A stretch of DNA of 45,471 bases. Origin: Nanobdellota archaeon. Lineage in GTDB: Archaea; Nanobdellota; Nanobdellia; UBA10117. Shown in pieces: positions 36,994-44,700 of the stretch. The first letter of the stretch is position 1. Each line of letters starts with the position of its first letter. Location: assembly GCA_013331935.1 (NCBI GenBank), contig DUFN01000017.1, positions 32,099 through 77,569 of the forward strand, read 5' to 3'. A program made the translations under genes and the position numbers. The notes beneath the pieces are model-generated. The model was not told the DNA's origin. It did no database searches and worked only from the letters and a program-made list of their open reading frames with translations.

Positions 36994-37180
36994 CGCCGAG
37001 ACAGAGATTTGAACTCTGACACCCTTTCGGGAACAAGCTTTCCAGGCTTGCGCAATTTCCTGCTAGCTTTTGGACATCTGAGCGGACGCGAAGATGTCCT
37101 CGCGTCTTTCTTTGGATGCCCAGGAGCCTTTCTTTCCGCAAAGAAAGAAAGGCTGCTGTACCAGGTTATGCGACCTCGGC
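36994..37180 (-). tRNA. tRNA-Ser(GGA) with D-loop intron
   Basis: Acceptor GCCGAGG (37180-37174) pairs with TCTCGGC (37001-36995), discriminator G. Anticodon stem CAAGC/GCTTG encloses CTGGAAA, anticodon GGA. Variable arm CCC-GAAA-GGG and T-stem CAGAG/CTCTG around TTCAAAT follow. The 5' half (acceptor, GCA of the D-stem, AACCTGGT) is separated from the D-stem partner TTGC by 103 nt. Removing the insert gives an 84-nt class II tRNA with G18-G19 in place. A TTTTAAAC box (37203-37212) lies about 27 nt upstream. The 3' end is one base from the VKOR stop. Confidence 0.8.
37057..37159 (-). other. 103-nt intron in the D-loop of tRNA-Ser (position 20/21)
   Basis: A bulge-helix-bulge is visible: exon CCTG (37165-37162) pairs with intron CAGG (37062-37059), with three-base bulges GTA on one side and AAA on the other; cutting between bulge bases two and three defines the ends. 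Inside, 37125-37136 pairs with 37143-37154 as a 12-pair hairpin. GGACATCT (37072-37079), its complement 37092-37099, and the arms GACGCGA/TCGCGTC (37085-37091/37100-37106) can form two mutually exclusive hairpins or a partial pseudoknot. Confidence 0.65.
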
Positions 37181-37225
37181 ATAAGTAGTGATTTAATATT
37201 TCTGTTTAAAAGCCTTACAGGCACT

Positions 37226-37774
37226 TCATAGCATTTCTGCACTGAGGATTTTGACTTCCTGGATTGGCCTGTCATTGCTGTCTGTCTGGACTGCCGCGAT
37301 TTTATCAACAACATCCATGCCTTCTATTACCTTGCCAAATGCGGGGTGCTTGCTATCCAAGAAATTATTATCCACTATGTTTATGAAAAATTGGCTTCCG
37401 CCTGTGTTCGGGCCGGCGTTTGCCATTGAGATTGTGCCGCGTTCGTTTTTATTTCCGCCTTTGTGTGTAAATTCGTCCTTGATTTCGTAGCCAGGCCCGC
37501 CCATGCCCGTTCCAGTCGGATCGCCGCCCTGAATCATGAAGCCGCCGATTACGCGATGAAAAATAATGCCATCGTAGAAGCCTTGTTTAACGAGTTTTTC
37601 AAAATTGCCAGTAGTTATTGGCATATCAGAGTGCAGCTGAATTTTTATGTCGCCAAGATTTGTTTGCAGCAAAACAGTTTTACTTTCCACCGATAATTTT
37701 TTCCCCATCATAATACCACCAACTATTATTAGTATTAAAAATAAAATTATTAGTATTGTTTTAAAGCTTGCCAT
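37226..37774 (-). CDS. Membrane-anchored cyclophilin-type peptidyl-prolyl isomerase
   Basis: 182 residues from the ATG at 37774. N-terminal membrane helix (about 6-24), then the cyclophilin barrel: F-H-R-V-I-G-G-F-M-I-Q-G-G-D at 72-85 (catalytic Arg, Phe, Met, Gln), G-S-Q-F-F-I at 126-131 and L-D-S-K-H-P-A-F-G-K at 139-148. It is compact like bacterial single-domain cyclophilins. The anchor places the catalytic domain outside the membrane, suited to folding of Pro-containing secreted proteins. The start overlaps the Trm112-like gene by 14 bases. Confidence 0.9.
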   Translation of the reverse strand: MASFKTILIILFLILIIVGGIMMGKKLSVESKTVLLQTNLGDIKIQLHSDMPITTGNFEKLVKQGFYDGIIFHRVIGGFMIQGGDPTGTGMGGPGYEIKDEFTHKGGNKNERGTISMANAGPNTGGSQFFINIVDNNFLDSKHPAFGKVIEGMDVVDKIAAVQTDSNDRPIQEVKILSAEML

Positions 37775-37970
37775 TTCTTTTTTCAGCCTCAATCATTTCT
37801 GGCGGTAAAAGTATTGGAATTCCTTCTTTGATGGGATATATATACTTGCATTTAGCACAAGTTAAGGTTTGCTTTTTCTTATTATAAGCCAAGTCAGCCT
37901 TGTCTACTGGACAGCAGATTATTTCCAAGAGTTCTGCTGAGAGTTCTTCATTCGCATTGGATTGTTCCAT
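37761..37970 (-). CDS. Trm112-like zinc-binding protein
   Basis: 69 residues. L-L-E-I-I-C-C-P-V-D-K and L-T-C-A-K-C-K-Y-I-Y-P-I-K-E-G-I-P-I-L-L-P-P-E match the Trm112/UPF0434 family: a zinc ribbon that activates several SAM methyltransferases acting on tRNA, rRNA and release factor. The Trm-G10 enzyme encoded at 30943-31734 is a known type of partner in archaea. It is translationally linked to the cyclophilin gene downstream. Confidence 0.88.
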   Translation of the reverse strand: MEQSNANEELSAELLEIICCPVDKADLAYNKKKQTLTCAKCKYIYPIKEGIPILLPPEMIEAEKRNGKL

Positions 37971-38000
37971 GTTTTAATTAAAAAAGAAAGGATTATAAAT

Positions 38001-38738
38001 TTATTCCATCAGTTGCCTTGCAAGCTCGCCTTTGCTGAATTTTCTGCAAGCCTCAAGGCATTGTTCTAAGCATTTTTTCCTGCTTCCATCGCTATCGTCC
38101 AAGGCAAAAGGCGCAAGCAACGCATGGAATCTGCTTATTTGTTTGGCATACTGCATTCCGATTGCAACTGCTTTTCCGACTTTATCTCTTGGCTTGCCAA
38201 AAGCTTGTGCTAAATCCGCTACAATTGCATCTATGTCTGCATTGTACAGCATATTTGAAATTTCCAGAACTTCTGGATGATATTTACTTATCCATGTCTC
38301 AAGAAAACTCTCTGCAACAACATGAGACCATTCATATGCCTTGGGGTGCTGTAATAATCCTGGAAATCTTTTTGCTATCCAGCCGAATGAATGGCTGTCC
38401 TGAAGACCTGCTGTCTGGCCTGCGCGCAGCGTAGCATAACCCTGTGCGGTTGAAAACCCATGGCTTATTGGATCAAGAACGATGGCATGTGTTGCAAACC
38501 CAAGAGCAAACTTTTTATCTTTTAATTTTAATAAAACAGATTCATTTGGCGTAGCAGGATTCAGATTATTAATATCGTGAGTCTCTCCGAAAGAAAATAC
38601 TTTCGGCGCAAGCACGTACAAGTCTGGCGCAATGCATCCCGCAACAAAGCTTGCTCTGATTTCAAATCCAGGGCGATATCTTTGCAGTGCAAGTGCCGCA
38701 GATGCATGAAATATCGGCAACATCCATTTCCGCAACAA
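38001..38738 (-). CDS. Zinc-dependent phospholipase C-like protein
   Basis: 245 residues, no signal peptide. The spacing of putative metal ligands fits the Zn-dependent PLC/S1-P1 helical fold: H11, D39 (in F-V-A-G-C-I-A-P-D), H54-D55, H84, D89, H93 (G-F-A-T-H-A-I-V-L-D-P-I-S-H), H116 and H139/E143. Family enzymes hydrolyse phosphodiester bonds in lipids or nucleic acids. Without export signals this one is probably cytoplasmic or membrane-proximal, and its substrate is unknown. Seven bases separate it from cbf5 upstream, so it is co-transcribed. Confidence 0.6.
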   Translation of the reverse strand: MLRKWMLPIFHASAALALQRYRPGFEIRASFVAGCIAPDLYVLAPKVFSFGETHDINNLNPATPNESVLLKLKDKKFALGFATHAIVLDPISHGFSTAQGYATLRAGQTAGLQDSHSFGWIAKRFPGLLQHPKAYEWSHVVAESFLETWISKYHPEVLEISNMLYNADIDAIVADLAQAFGKPRDKVGKAVAIGMQYAKQISRFHALLAPFALDDSDGSRKKCLEQCLEACRKFSKGELARQLME

Positions 38739-38745
38739 AATAGCT

Positions 38746-39702
38746 TTATAAAATATTCTGAATTAAAACAACATCTGTTTTTATAACCAATCCTTTTTCA
38801 GCTGTTTTTATTTCATCGGCAGGCATGTCAGCTATTCCGAGGCCAAGCAGGTTATTGTTATTATCGAAAATCGCTGTATTTGAGCCTTTTTTTATATCCG
38901 AAGTGAATGCAAGTATGCCTGGCGCGAAAACAGGCGAGCCATGTAGTAGGTATTCCAAAACTCCGTCATCAATCCAGACGCTTGGGAGATGTTTCATCGC
39001 TTCTTCTGGCGATGTTACAAAATTTTGCACATATTTATTTGATTTTGTTTTCAAATACATTTTGTAATTCTTTTTTATGAATTCAAAAGCCACAGAATCT
39101 TTTATCTTCATAGGGCCTGCTTGGATTCTCCTCAGCAAAGTCATGTGCGCAGGGATTCCAATGTACTCTCCGATTTGGATGCAGAGCGTTCGTATGTAAG
39201 TTCCGTGCTGGACTCCTGTTTCAAATTCAACGTCCTTGCCTTTAATTGAAATCAAGTTCAGCCAATAGACTTCGCGCTCTCTTTCTCTTTTTGCTACTGC
39301 CGATTTTGACGGCGGGGTTTGTTTTATTATGCCCGTGAATTTTTTAAATCCTTCAAGAACTTTTTCTTTTGTGATTTCTTTGTGAAAGTGCATTGTTCCT
39401 GTGTAAACTTTTCCAGCCAATGATAGAATTGGAAGAATTTTGGTTGCTCTACCTAGCCCGACTGGAAGAACTCCTGTGACAGCAGGGTCTAATGTGCCGG
39501 CATGGCCTGCCTTTGCAATCTCTATAATTTCGCGAACCATATTGACGCAGTGTATTGATTTCGGCCCTTTCGGCTTGTCCAAATTGATAATTCCGCATTG
39601 AATTAATTCTTCGGCAGTCCTTTTCGGAAGAGTTTTGGCTATCTTTGCTCTCTGCTTGAAGATGATTTCTCTTTTGATTTGCTCGAAGGGGAGGGTGTTC
39701 AT
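38746..39702 (-). CDS. cbf5: tRNA/rRNA pseudouridine synthase Cbf5
   Basis: 318 residues. G-H-A-G-T-L-D-P at 66-73 carries the catalytic Asp72; N-L-D-K-P-K-G-P near 40-47 and the R-T-L-C-I-Q-I-G-E-Y motif are typical of the TruB/Cbf5 family. A C-terminal PUA domain (about 240-318) contains S-P-V-F-A-P-G-I and G-L-V-I-K-T-D-V. Cbf5 is the catalytic subunit of box H/ACA RNPs and can also act alone on U55 of tRNA. Close linkage with eL14 is common in archaea, but here two metabolic genes lie between them. Confidence 0.95.
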   Translation of the reverse strand: MNTLPFEQIKREIIFKQRAKIAKTLPKRTAEELIQCGIINLDKPKGPKSIHCVNMVREIIEIAKAGHAGTLDPAVTGVLPVGLGRATKILPILSLAGKVYTGTMHFHKEITKEKVLEGFKKFTGIIKQTPPSKSAVAKREREREVYWLNLISIKGKDVEFETGVQHGTYIRTLCIQIGEYIGIPAHMTLLRRIQAGPMKIKDSVAFEFIKKNYKMYLKTKSNKYVQNFVTSPEEAMKHLPSVWIDDGVLEYLLHGSPVFAPGILAFTSDIKKGSNTAIFDNNNNLLGLGIADMPADEIKTAEKGLVIKTDVVLIQNIL

Positions 39703-39733
39703 GTTAATTTATTTAGAAATTGGATTAAAAGGC

Positions 39734-40498
39734 TTACTTAATCAATTCCAACAAAACCCTTGCGGCTAATCTCGAAGTTATATTATTTACATCTTTTGGC
39801 GGCGAGACTTCGACGATGTCAAGCCCCCTCACCTTCAGCGTTGCCTTCAGGAATTCAAGAAGCGTAACTAATTGCTGAGGAAAGATGCCAAGCGGCTCTG
39901 GCCAGCCAGTCCCGGGGGCAAAGGCAGGATCAATCGCGTCAATATCAAGCGAAACGTAAATATTTTCACATTTTTCGCATAAAGACATGATTTTTTTGTA
40001 ATCTATCTCCTTACCAAATTGAATTTTATTTTTATCTGCGAAATTTTTTTCCTTTTCGGTAAAATTTCTCGCACCAATAATAATTATTTCAGAAAAAAGC
40101 TTTTCCTTCACAACTGCCCGCAAAATATCTTCATGTGTTGGCGGTAGGAAATCGTCTTGGCAGTCAAGATGTGCGTCAAGGTAAATCAAGCCGCAGCTTT
40201 TATGAGTTTTGGCAAATGCTTTCATTAATCCGTAAGAAACGGAGTGGTCGCCACCCAAACCCACGACGAGATTTCCTTTTTTGTATTCGCCTGCTGCAGT
40301 TGTTTCAACTTCTTTGTGCATCTTTTCAAAATCACTTAATTCTTTTACAGTATGAAACTTAACATTTTTTTTCAGCTTTTCAAATTGGAAGAAATTATTT
40401 AATTCGTTTTGTATTGCATCGGGCGCGAGTGCGGCGCCCCGCCTGTCTTTTTCTACGATGCACTTATCGAATGGTATTTTTATTATTGAGATTGTCAT
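39734..40498 (-). CDS. speB: Agmatinase/arginase family ureohydrolase
   Basis: 254 residues. Manganese ligands are visible: G-G-D-H-S at 82-86, D-A-H-L-D at 108-112 and S-L-D-I-D-A-I-D-P-A-F-A-P-G at 183-196. The family splits agmatine, arginine or similar guanidino compounds into amine and urea. Agmatinase, giving putrescine, is the most usual archaeal activity, but the sequence does not exclude others. It is located in an otherwise translation-related gene row; one base separates it from the pyrophosphohydrolase gene. Confidence 0.85.
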   Translation of the reverse strand: MTISIIKIPFDKCIVEKDRRGAALAPDAIQNELNNFFQFEKLKKNVKFHTVKELSDFEKMHKEVETTAAGEYKKGNLVVGLGGDHSVSYGLMKAFAKTHKSCGLIYLDAHLDCQDDFLPPTHEDILRAVVKEKLFSEIIIIGARNFTEKEKNFADKNKIQFGKEIDYKKIMSLCEKCENIYVSLDIDAIDPAFAPGTGWPEPLGIFPQQLVTLLEFLKATLKVRGLDIVEVSPPKDVNNITSRLAARVLLELIK

Positions 40499-40499
40499 T

Positions 40500-40799
40500 T
40501 TATTTTACCTCGTCTAAAATTATTTTGTTACCGAAGCCGCCGCGTTCATCGGCTTTCTTTTTTTGTATTGTTTCTATTTCTTTTAAATCAAATTTCTTAA
40601 ACTCGCAAATTGCGTGCAAAACTTCCAGTATGTCTGCCATTTCTTCTTTATTTTCTGCCTGCAAGAATTCTTCAACTTCTTCGGAAAGTTTTTCTTTGAG
40701 TGATTGCCAATATTCCTGCTCAGAAGCTATGTGAGTGATAGGGGTTTTTCCAGAGTTAGTTATGATTTCTGGTATTTTGTCCCGGACAAGTTTTTTCAT
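40500..40799 (-). CDS. MazG/HisE-like nucleotide pyrophosphohydrolase
   Basis: 99 residues from the ATG at 40799. M-K-K-L-V-R-D-K-I-P-E-I at 1-12 is the hallmark of the small all-alpha NTP pyrophosphatase group. K-L-S-E-E-V-E-E-F with E-E-M-A-D-I-L-E-V about 12 residues later supplies the E-x-x-E...E-x-x-D magnesium site. Such enzymes clear aberrant nucleotides or act on phosphoribosyl-ATP. No histidine genes are near, so a house-cleaning role is more likely. Confidence 0.8.
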   Translation of the reverse strand: MKKLVRDKIPEIITNSGKTPITHIASEQEYWQSLKEKLSEEVEEFLQAENKEEMADILEVLHAICEFKKFDLKEIETIQKKKADERGGFGNKIILDEVK

Positions 40800-40811
40800 A
40801 ACGTGCAATAA

Positions 40812-41162
40812 TTATTTCTTTGCTGGCGCTTTCTTTGCTTTTGTTTTTTCCGGCGCAGTTTCTTTTGCTGACTTGTTTTCCTGTTTTGCCGTTGCAGTTT
40901 CTTTCTTTGCCTTAGCAGGAGCTTTCTTTTCAGCTGCCACGCCCAAGCCCTCCAAAGCTTTGATAACTTCCTCGTGGCTAGCCCCATGTTTTATATCTGC
41001 TCTTTGAGATAATAATTCGAGATGATCTATGTTGACTCTTTTCCTTCTTGTGTTTCCGTCAACGACAACAAAATTCTTGTCCATCAGCTCGACAATCAGG
41101 CCCGCCCTACCAGCGTCCCTGCCAGCCAGTTTTACGCATAATCTTCCTATTTCCACGCCCAT
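40812..41162 (-). CDS. rpl14e: Large ribosomal subunit protein eL14
   Basis: 116 residues. G-R-L-C-V-K-L-A-G-R-D-A-G-R, V-V-V-D-G-N-T-R-R-K-R-V-N and H-L-E-L-L match archaeal L14e (KOW-type barrel). An Ala/Lys-rich tail (about 80-116) makes it longer than usual. One base separates it from eL34. Confidence 0.93.
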   Translation of the reverse strand: MGVEIGRLCVKLAGRDAGRAGLIVELMDKNFVVVDGNTRRKRVNIDHLELLSQRADIKHGASHEEVIKALEGLGVAAEKKAPAKAKKETATAKQENKSAKETAPEKTKAKKAPAKK

Positions 41163-41163
41163 T

Positions 41164-41499
41164 TTACAAGTAACCTCTCAGAGATAATGGAACATCTTCT
41201 TTTTTCATTTCGCCGTGCCTGACTTTTGCGCGGTAAGATATAATCATTCTTGTATCCTTTGAGCAGAGCATGCCACCGAAAGGCCTTACTGGGTTTCTTT
41301 CGCACTTGGACAGCTTCCTGATTTCGATTGGCCTGCCCCTTGGCTTGCCGGCCAGCTCTTTTTTACATAGGGCGCAGGTGTGTTTTGAGTGGGTTTTGTA
41401 TCCAAAATGTTCGACAAGCCTTCCGCCAGGAGTTCTAACTATGACTCGCTTCATGCTGAACGTTGAATGCATTGGCCTGCCTGATGTTTTTATTTCCAT
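41164..41499 (-). CDS. rpl34e: Large ribosomal subunit protein eL34
   Basis: 111 residues. R-P-M-H-S-T-F-S-M-K-R-V-I-V-R-T-P-G-G (8-26) corresponds to the usual R-P-x-x-R-S-x-S...R-T-P-G-G of L34e, which supports this start rather than the inner Met. C-A-L-C-K-K (42-47) and C-E-R-N-P-V-R-P-F-G-G-M-L-C follow. It binds 23S rRNA and is archaeal/eukaryotic only. Confidence 0.93.
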   Translation of the reverse strand: MEIKTSGRPMHSTFSMKRVIVRTPGGRLVEHFGYKTHSKHTCALCKKELAGKPRGRPIEIRKLSKCERNPVRPFGGMLCSKDTRMIISYRAKVRHGEMKKEDVPLSLRGYL

Positions 41500-41514
41500 G
41501 TTAATATTAGCCCA

Positions 41515-41943
41515 TTAAACGACTTTTAAAGCTTTCCTGAATATGGTTGTAAATATCATTGAAACGATTACATAAACCCCTATCCAGCCAAGATGGCCTG
41601 GCCAGAAGGATAGCGGAATAACTATTAGTGTTGTATAAACATCGCCCAACAGCTTGAAAATTATAATAAATGGGATTATAGTTATTAACATAGGCTTGAA
41701 GGACTGCATCATCATTTTTGACTGCAGAGGCATCATCTGATTCTGGATTTCGAGCATTTTCTGCGGGTCGCCCTTGTGGGTTTTCAGCTGTTCCTGGTAT
41801 TTTTTTGTATCTTCGCGGATTTGTTTTAACATGCTCTGGTCTGTGGCGTATTTATAAATCAGGGTTGTTGCGAGGGCAAGGATGATAGATATCAAAGAAA
41901 TAGATAATAGTGGATTTTGAAGCATCAAAGAAGTTATTGCCAT
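41515..41943 (-). CDS. DUF106/Oxa1-superfamily membrane insertase (EMC3/TMCO1-like)
   Basis: 142 residues. Three membrane segments (about 10-30, 84-103 and 118-137) with a charged helical hairpin between the first two (D-Q-S-M-L-K-Q-I-R-E-D-T-K-K-Y-Q-E-Q-L-K), and M-M-M-Q-S-F-K-P-M-L before the second. This is the archaeal DUF106 (Ylp1) layout, homologous to YidC, Get1, EMC3 and TMCO1. These assist membrane-protein insertion beside SecY. One-base overlap with the coiled-coil gene upstream suggests joint assembly. Confidence 0.9.
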   Translation of the reverse strand: MAITSLMLQNPLLSISLISIILALATTLIYKYATDQSMLKQIREDTKKYQEQLKTHKGDPQKMLEIQNQMMPLQSKMMMQSFKPMLITIIPFIIIFKLLGDVYTTLIVIPLSFWPGHLGWIGVYVIVSMIFTTIFRKALKVV

Positions 41944-42326
41944 TATTGCGGTGCTCCTTGGGCTTGCCTTTGGTATTTTCTAAAGTCTAAGAAGTTAACT
42001 AATGTGCCATAGCCACACATCATGGTAATTCCCCCGCTGAGAGTTGCAAATATTGCGGCTAATGCTTTGTCTGAGAAGTTTGTTGCTATGCTGCTGGCGT
42101 ATAGCAGCGATATAGTAACTGCTGCAGCAGGCAGGCCACCATAAAAAAATAAATTTATTTCGCTTAAGCTGCGTTTGATTTTTTCTTCGAGTGGTGTTGC
42201 CTCTTGCATCGCAAACTTTAGTTCGGAAATTTCGCCCCATTTTTTTTTTAGCTGCGCTTCGAGAGTTTCCACGTCCGTTTTCGTTTGCTTCAGTTGTTGT
42301 TCCAATCTTTCGTATTCTGTTGCCAT
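41943..42326 (-). CDS. Coiled-coil membrane protein between SecY and DUF106
   Basis: 127 residues. Residues 1-60 form a predicted coiled coil (heptads around E-Q-Q-L-K-Q-T-K-T-D-V-E-T-L-E-A-Q-L-K-K), followed by two membrane helices (about 62-80 and 89-113) and a polar tail. I recognise no named family. It lies between secY (20 bases upstream) and the Oxa1-like gene (one-base overlap), a position often held by adenylate kinase in archaea. A partner subunit of the insertase, comparable in plan with coiled-coil co-factors of Get1 or TMCO1, is a reasonable inference. Confidence 0.6.
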   Translation of the reverse strand: MATEYERLEQQLKQTKTDVETLEAQLKKKWGEISELKFAMQEATPLEEKIKRSLSEINLFFYGGLPAAAVTISLLYASSIATNFSDKALAAIFATLSGGITMMCGYGTLVNFLDFRKYQRQAQGAPQ

Positions 42327-42346
42327 TTTATCTTCTCCTCAGTTTT

Positions 42347-43735
42347 TTAATCCGGTGCAACTACTTTCCTCAAAGCAGGATGCATCTCAAAGGCATGCTG
42401 CCTCGCAATATCTTCATACATCTTGTAAACTATCATGACTGCCAGAAGGATGCCTGTTCCCCTGCTAAGCGCATCGCCAAGGTCTGCAAGGGATGCCAGC
42501 AGGCCAACTGCAATCGCCCCAAGCACTGTAAGCGCAGGAATATATCTGTTCAGGATTGATTCTAATACTCTTGGATCTCTTCTGAAGCCCGGAATCTGCA
42601 TGCCACTCGCAAGAATTTGCTTTGCCTGTGCCGCAGCATCCATGTTAGCTGTCTTTACCCACATTACTGAGAATATAATTGAGCCGAATACCATCATACT
42701 CATATATCCGAGAGCCTGCAAAGCCATTGATGAAGTGGCAGAGCCGTTTATAACTGCATTAAGTACGTTTGGCGGATTAATCCAATAAATAAGCCCCGAT
42801 GCAGGCGAATTGCCAGAGAAGGTCCCAAGCCATGGATGGCCTGCATTCTGCAATAATCTTGCCCAGAGCTGTATGTTTGCCATCAAAGCTGCAATTAAGA
42901 TAACTGGAATATTTGAAGTGTATATAAATTTCAAAGGCCAGCGCATTCCAAATCCCCTGACTCTGCCAAATGACAGCGGAATTTCAACCTTCATGGCCTG
43001 CGCATAAACTGCAACTACAAATACTGCTATTGTTGTGATTATTGCAGCTGCAGATATCATCGCGCCAGTTACATCTCCGCCACCAAGTGCTTTTATAAGG
43101 AATGGAATTGCGCCGATTGGTACATCTGGGTTTGTTGGAGCTGCTAGGGGATTGAAAGCTCTTATGAATATCTGGCTTGCCACGCCTGCTGCGATAAAGA
43201 GCGAGACACCAGAGCCAAATCCCCATTTTGTTGTAACCTCATCCATCAGAACTATAAGGTATCCGCCAAGGATTAGCTGGCCTATCAGGGCCAATTGCAT
43301 TATCAAATACTGCGAAGTGCCTGCTAGATCTGCATTAGGCGCAAGGCCTCCCGCAAATACATATGCTGCTGCTTCAAAGATTATGAAAAATATTGTAGCG
43401 ATTTTCTGCAAGGCTGAGAATTTCTGCCTGCCAGCAGGCGTTGTTGTGTCTATTCCAAGTATGCCAGAGCCGACAACTAACTGCAGAACGATAGATGCTG
43501 TTACGATTGGGCCGATACCAAGCGAGATTAACGAGCCGAAACTCGCGCCGAGAATTATTGACAGCTGTTCAAACTGCTGCAGGGAATTCTGCCCGAGGCC
43601 CAGCAATGGTATGTAAGACAGTATGAAAAATATAACCAATATCAACCCTGTCCAGATGAGTTTTGTTTTAAATGAAAGTTTCTCTTTTGGTTTCTCTACT
43701 TCCGGAAAAAATCTTAATATTTGCGTGTAGTCCAT
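42347..43735 (-). CDS. secY: Protein translocase subunit SecY
   Basis: 462 residues with ten membrane helices. The N-terminal F-F-P-E-V-E-K-P, the plug region, Y-I-P-L-L-G-L at about 44-50, G-I-G-P-I-V-T-A-S-I-V-L-Q-L near 86-99 and R-G-T-G-I-L in the last helices are typical of archaeal SecY/Sec61alpha. It forms the channel for Sec-dependent export. It follows uL15 by three bases, the canonical end of the archaeal spc operon. Confidence 0.96.
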   Translation of the reverse strand: MDYTQILRFFPEVEKPKEKLSFKTKLIWTGLILVIFFILSYIPLLGLGQNSLQQFEQLSIILGASFGSLISLGIGPIVTASIVLQLVVGSGILGIDTTTPAGRQKFSALQKIATIFFIIFEAAAYVFAGGLAPNADLAGTSQYLIMQLALIGQLILGGYLIVLMDEVTTKWGFGSGVSLFIAAGVASQIFIRAFNPLAAPTNPDVPIGAIPFLIKALGGGDVTGAMISAAAIITTIAVFVVAVYAQAMKVEIPLSFGRVRGFGMRWPLKFIYTSNIPVILIAALMANIQLWARLLQNAGHPWLGTFSGNSPASGLIYWINPPNVLNAVINGSATSSMALQALGYMSMMVFGSIIFSVMWVKTANMDAAAQAKQILASGMQIPGFRRDPRVLESILNRYIPALTVLGAIAVGLLASLADLGDALSRGTGILLAVMIVYKMYEDIARQHAFEMHPALRKVVAPD

Positions 43736-43738
43736 GGC

Positions 43739-44182
43739 TCACTGCGCGACAGAACCGCCAGCGGCTTCTATTTTTTTCTTTGCCTCTGCTGAAACTGCCC
43801 CGATTATTTTGACCTTGTGATTTAATTTTCCAGATGAAACAACTTTATCATAGCTGAGAGCTTCCAAGTCAATGATGAAAATGTCTTTTTCTTTTTTTAC
43901 TAAGTTCCTCGAAGCCCAGCCTTCCACACGCAAGTCAATATCGCGCAGGGTGATTGCTTCTTCGTGTGTCCTTCCGCGCCTTTCGACCATCGCGCCGATT
44001 CTGCCGAGGTGTTTTATGTGTTTTGAATATAATAGTGTGGCGCGTTGCTGTCCTCTCTTGCCAAGACCCGCATTTCCTTTTCCGCCTCGGTGCCCTTTTC
44101 CCTGGTGTTGCTTGCTGAAGCCATAGCCGTGCCTTCTTGTTCCGTGGAACTTTTTTGATTTTTTCGCTCTTTTGACTACCAT
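43739..44182 (-). CDS. rpl15: Large ribosomal subunit protein uL15
   Basis: 147 residues. F-H-G-T-R-R-H-G-Y-G and H-R-G-G-K-G-N-A-G-L-G-K-R-G near the N-terminus, V-D-L-R-V-E-G-type strand D-I-D-L-R-V, and the C-terminal V-K-I-I-G-A-V-S-A-E-A-K-K-K-I-E-A-A-G-G match archaeal uL15. One base separates it from uL30. Confidence 0.95.
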   Translation of the reverse strand: MVVKRAKKSKKFHGTRRHGYGFSKQHQGKGHRGGKGNAGLGKRGQQRATLLYSKHIKHLGRIGAMVERRGRTHEEAITLRDIDLRVEGWASRNLVKKEKDIFIIDLEALSYDKVVSSGKLNHKVKIIGAVSAEAKKKIEAAGGSVAQ

Positions 44183-44183
44183 T

Positions 44184-44699
44184 TTAATTAATCATCCTTA
44201 AGATTAGCCTATTTATTTCCTTGCCTCTGTAATCGAGTGCTCCGCCTTCAGCAAAGCCCTTCTTTATTCCACCACGCTCAAATCCGCCAATCGGAGGGTG
44301 GAGCCTAAAAAATGTTTTCATGCCTGGAACATCTTTCAATTCTGTTTTGAATGAGAAAAACCCATCAGTGAACTGCTTGAAATCCATTTTTGTTTTTTGT
44401 TTTAAGTATTCTTCAGTTAGCTGTTCATCCCCTGGCAGTCTTGCTTTTTTCTCCAGCAGTTTGAGGAATGTGTCTTTGTCTAATTCTCCGAATGTGACAT
44501 GGTCTTTTATTGTTTTCAGCGTGCCTATGAGGCTTGGAGAATTATTAATTATGATGCAGTAATTTTTCTTGTAGAGTTTGAGTATTCTGAAAGCAGTCCT
44601 TACGCGTGGGTGCAGGCCTACGTCGCCTCTTACTCTAATTACAGCTATCTTTGCAGTCTTTGGTTCTGCATTTTGATTATTGTTAGTTTTTGTTTCCAT
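44184..44699 (-). CDS. rpl30: Large ribosomal subunit protein uL30
   Basis: 171 residues from the ATG at 44699; a start at 44723 would lie within uS5. A 14-residue polar Asn-rich extension precedes K-I-A-V-I-R-V-R-G-D-V-G-L-H-P-R-V-R. H-P-P-I-G-G-F-E-R-G-G-I-K and G-G-A-L-D-Y-R-G-K-E-I-N complete the archaeal (L7-like) form. It begins one base after uS5. Confidence 0.94.
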   Translation of the reverse strand: METKTNNNQNAEPKTAKIAVIRVRGDVGLHPRVRTAFRILKLYKKNYCIIINNSPSLIGTLKTIKDHVTFGELDKDTFLKLLEKKARLPGDEQLTEEYLKQKTKMDFKQFTDGFFSFKTELKDVPGMKTFFRLHPPIGGFERGGIKKGFAEGGALDYRGKEINRLILRMIN

Positions 44700-44700
44700 G

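Noticed and set aside
43035-43616. 193-codon open frame antisense to secY
   Set aside because: Shadow of conserved SecY coding sequence; no promoter or family signal.
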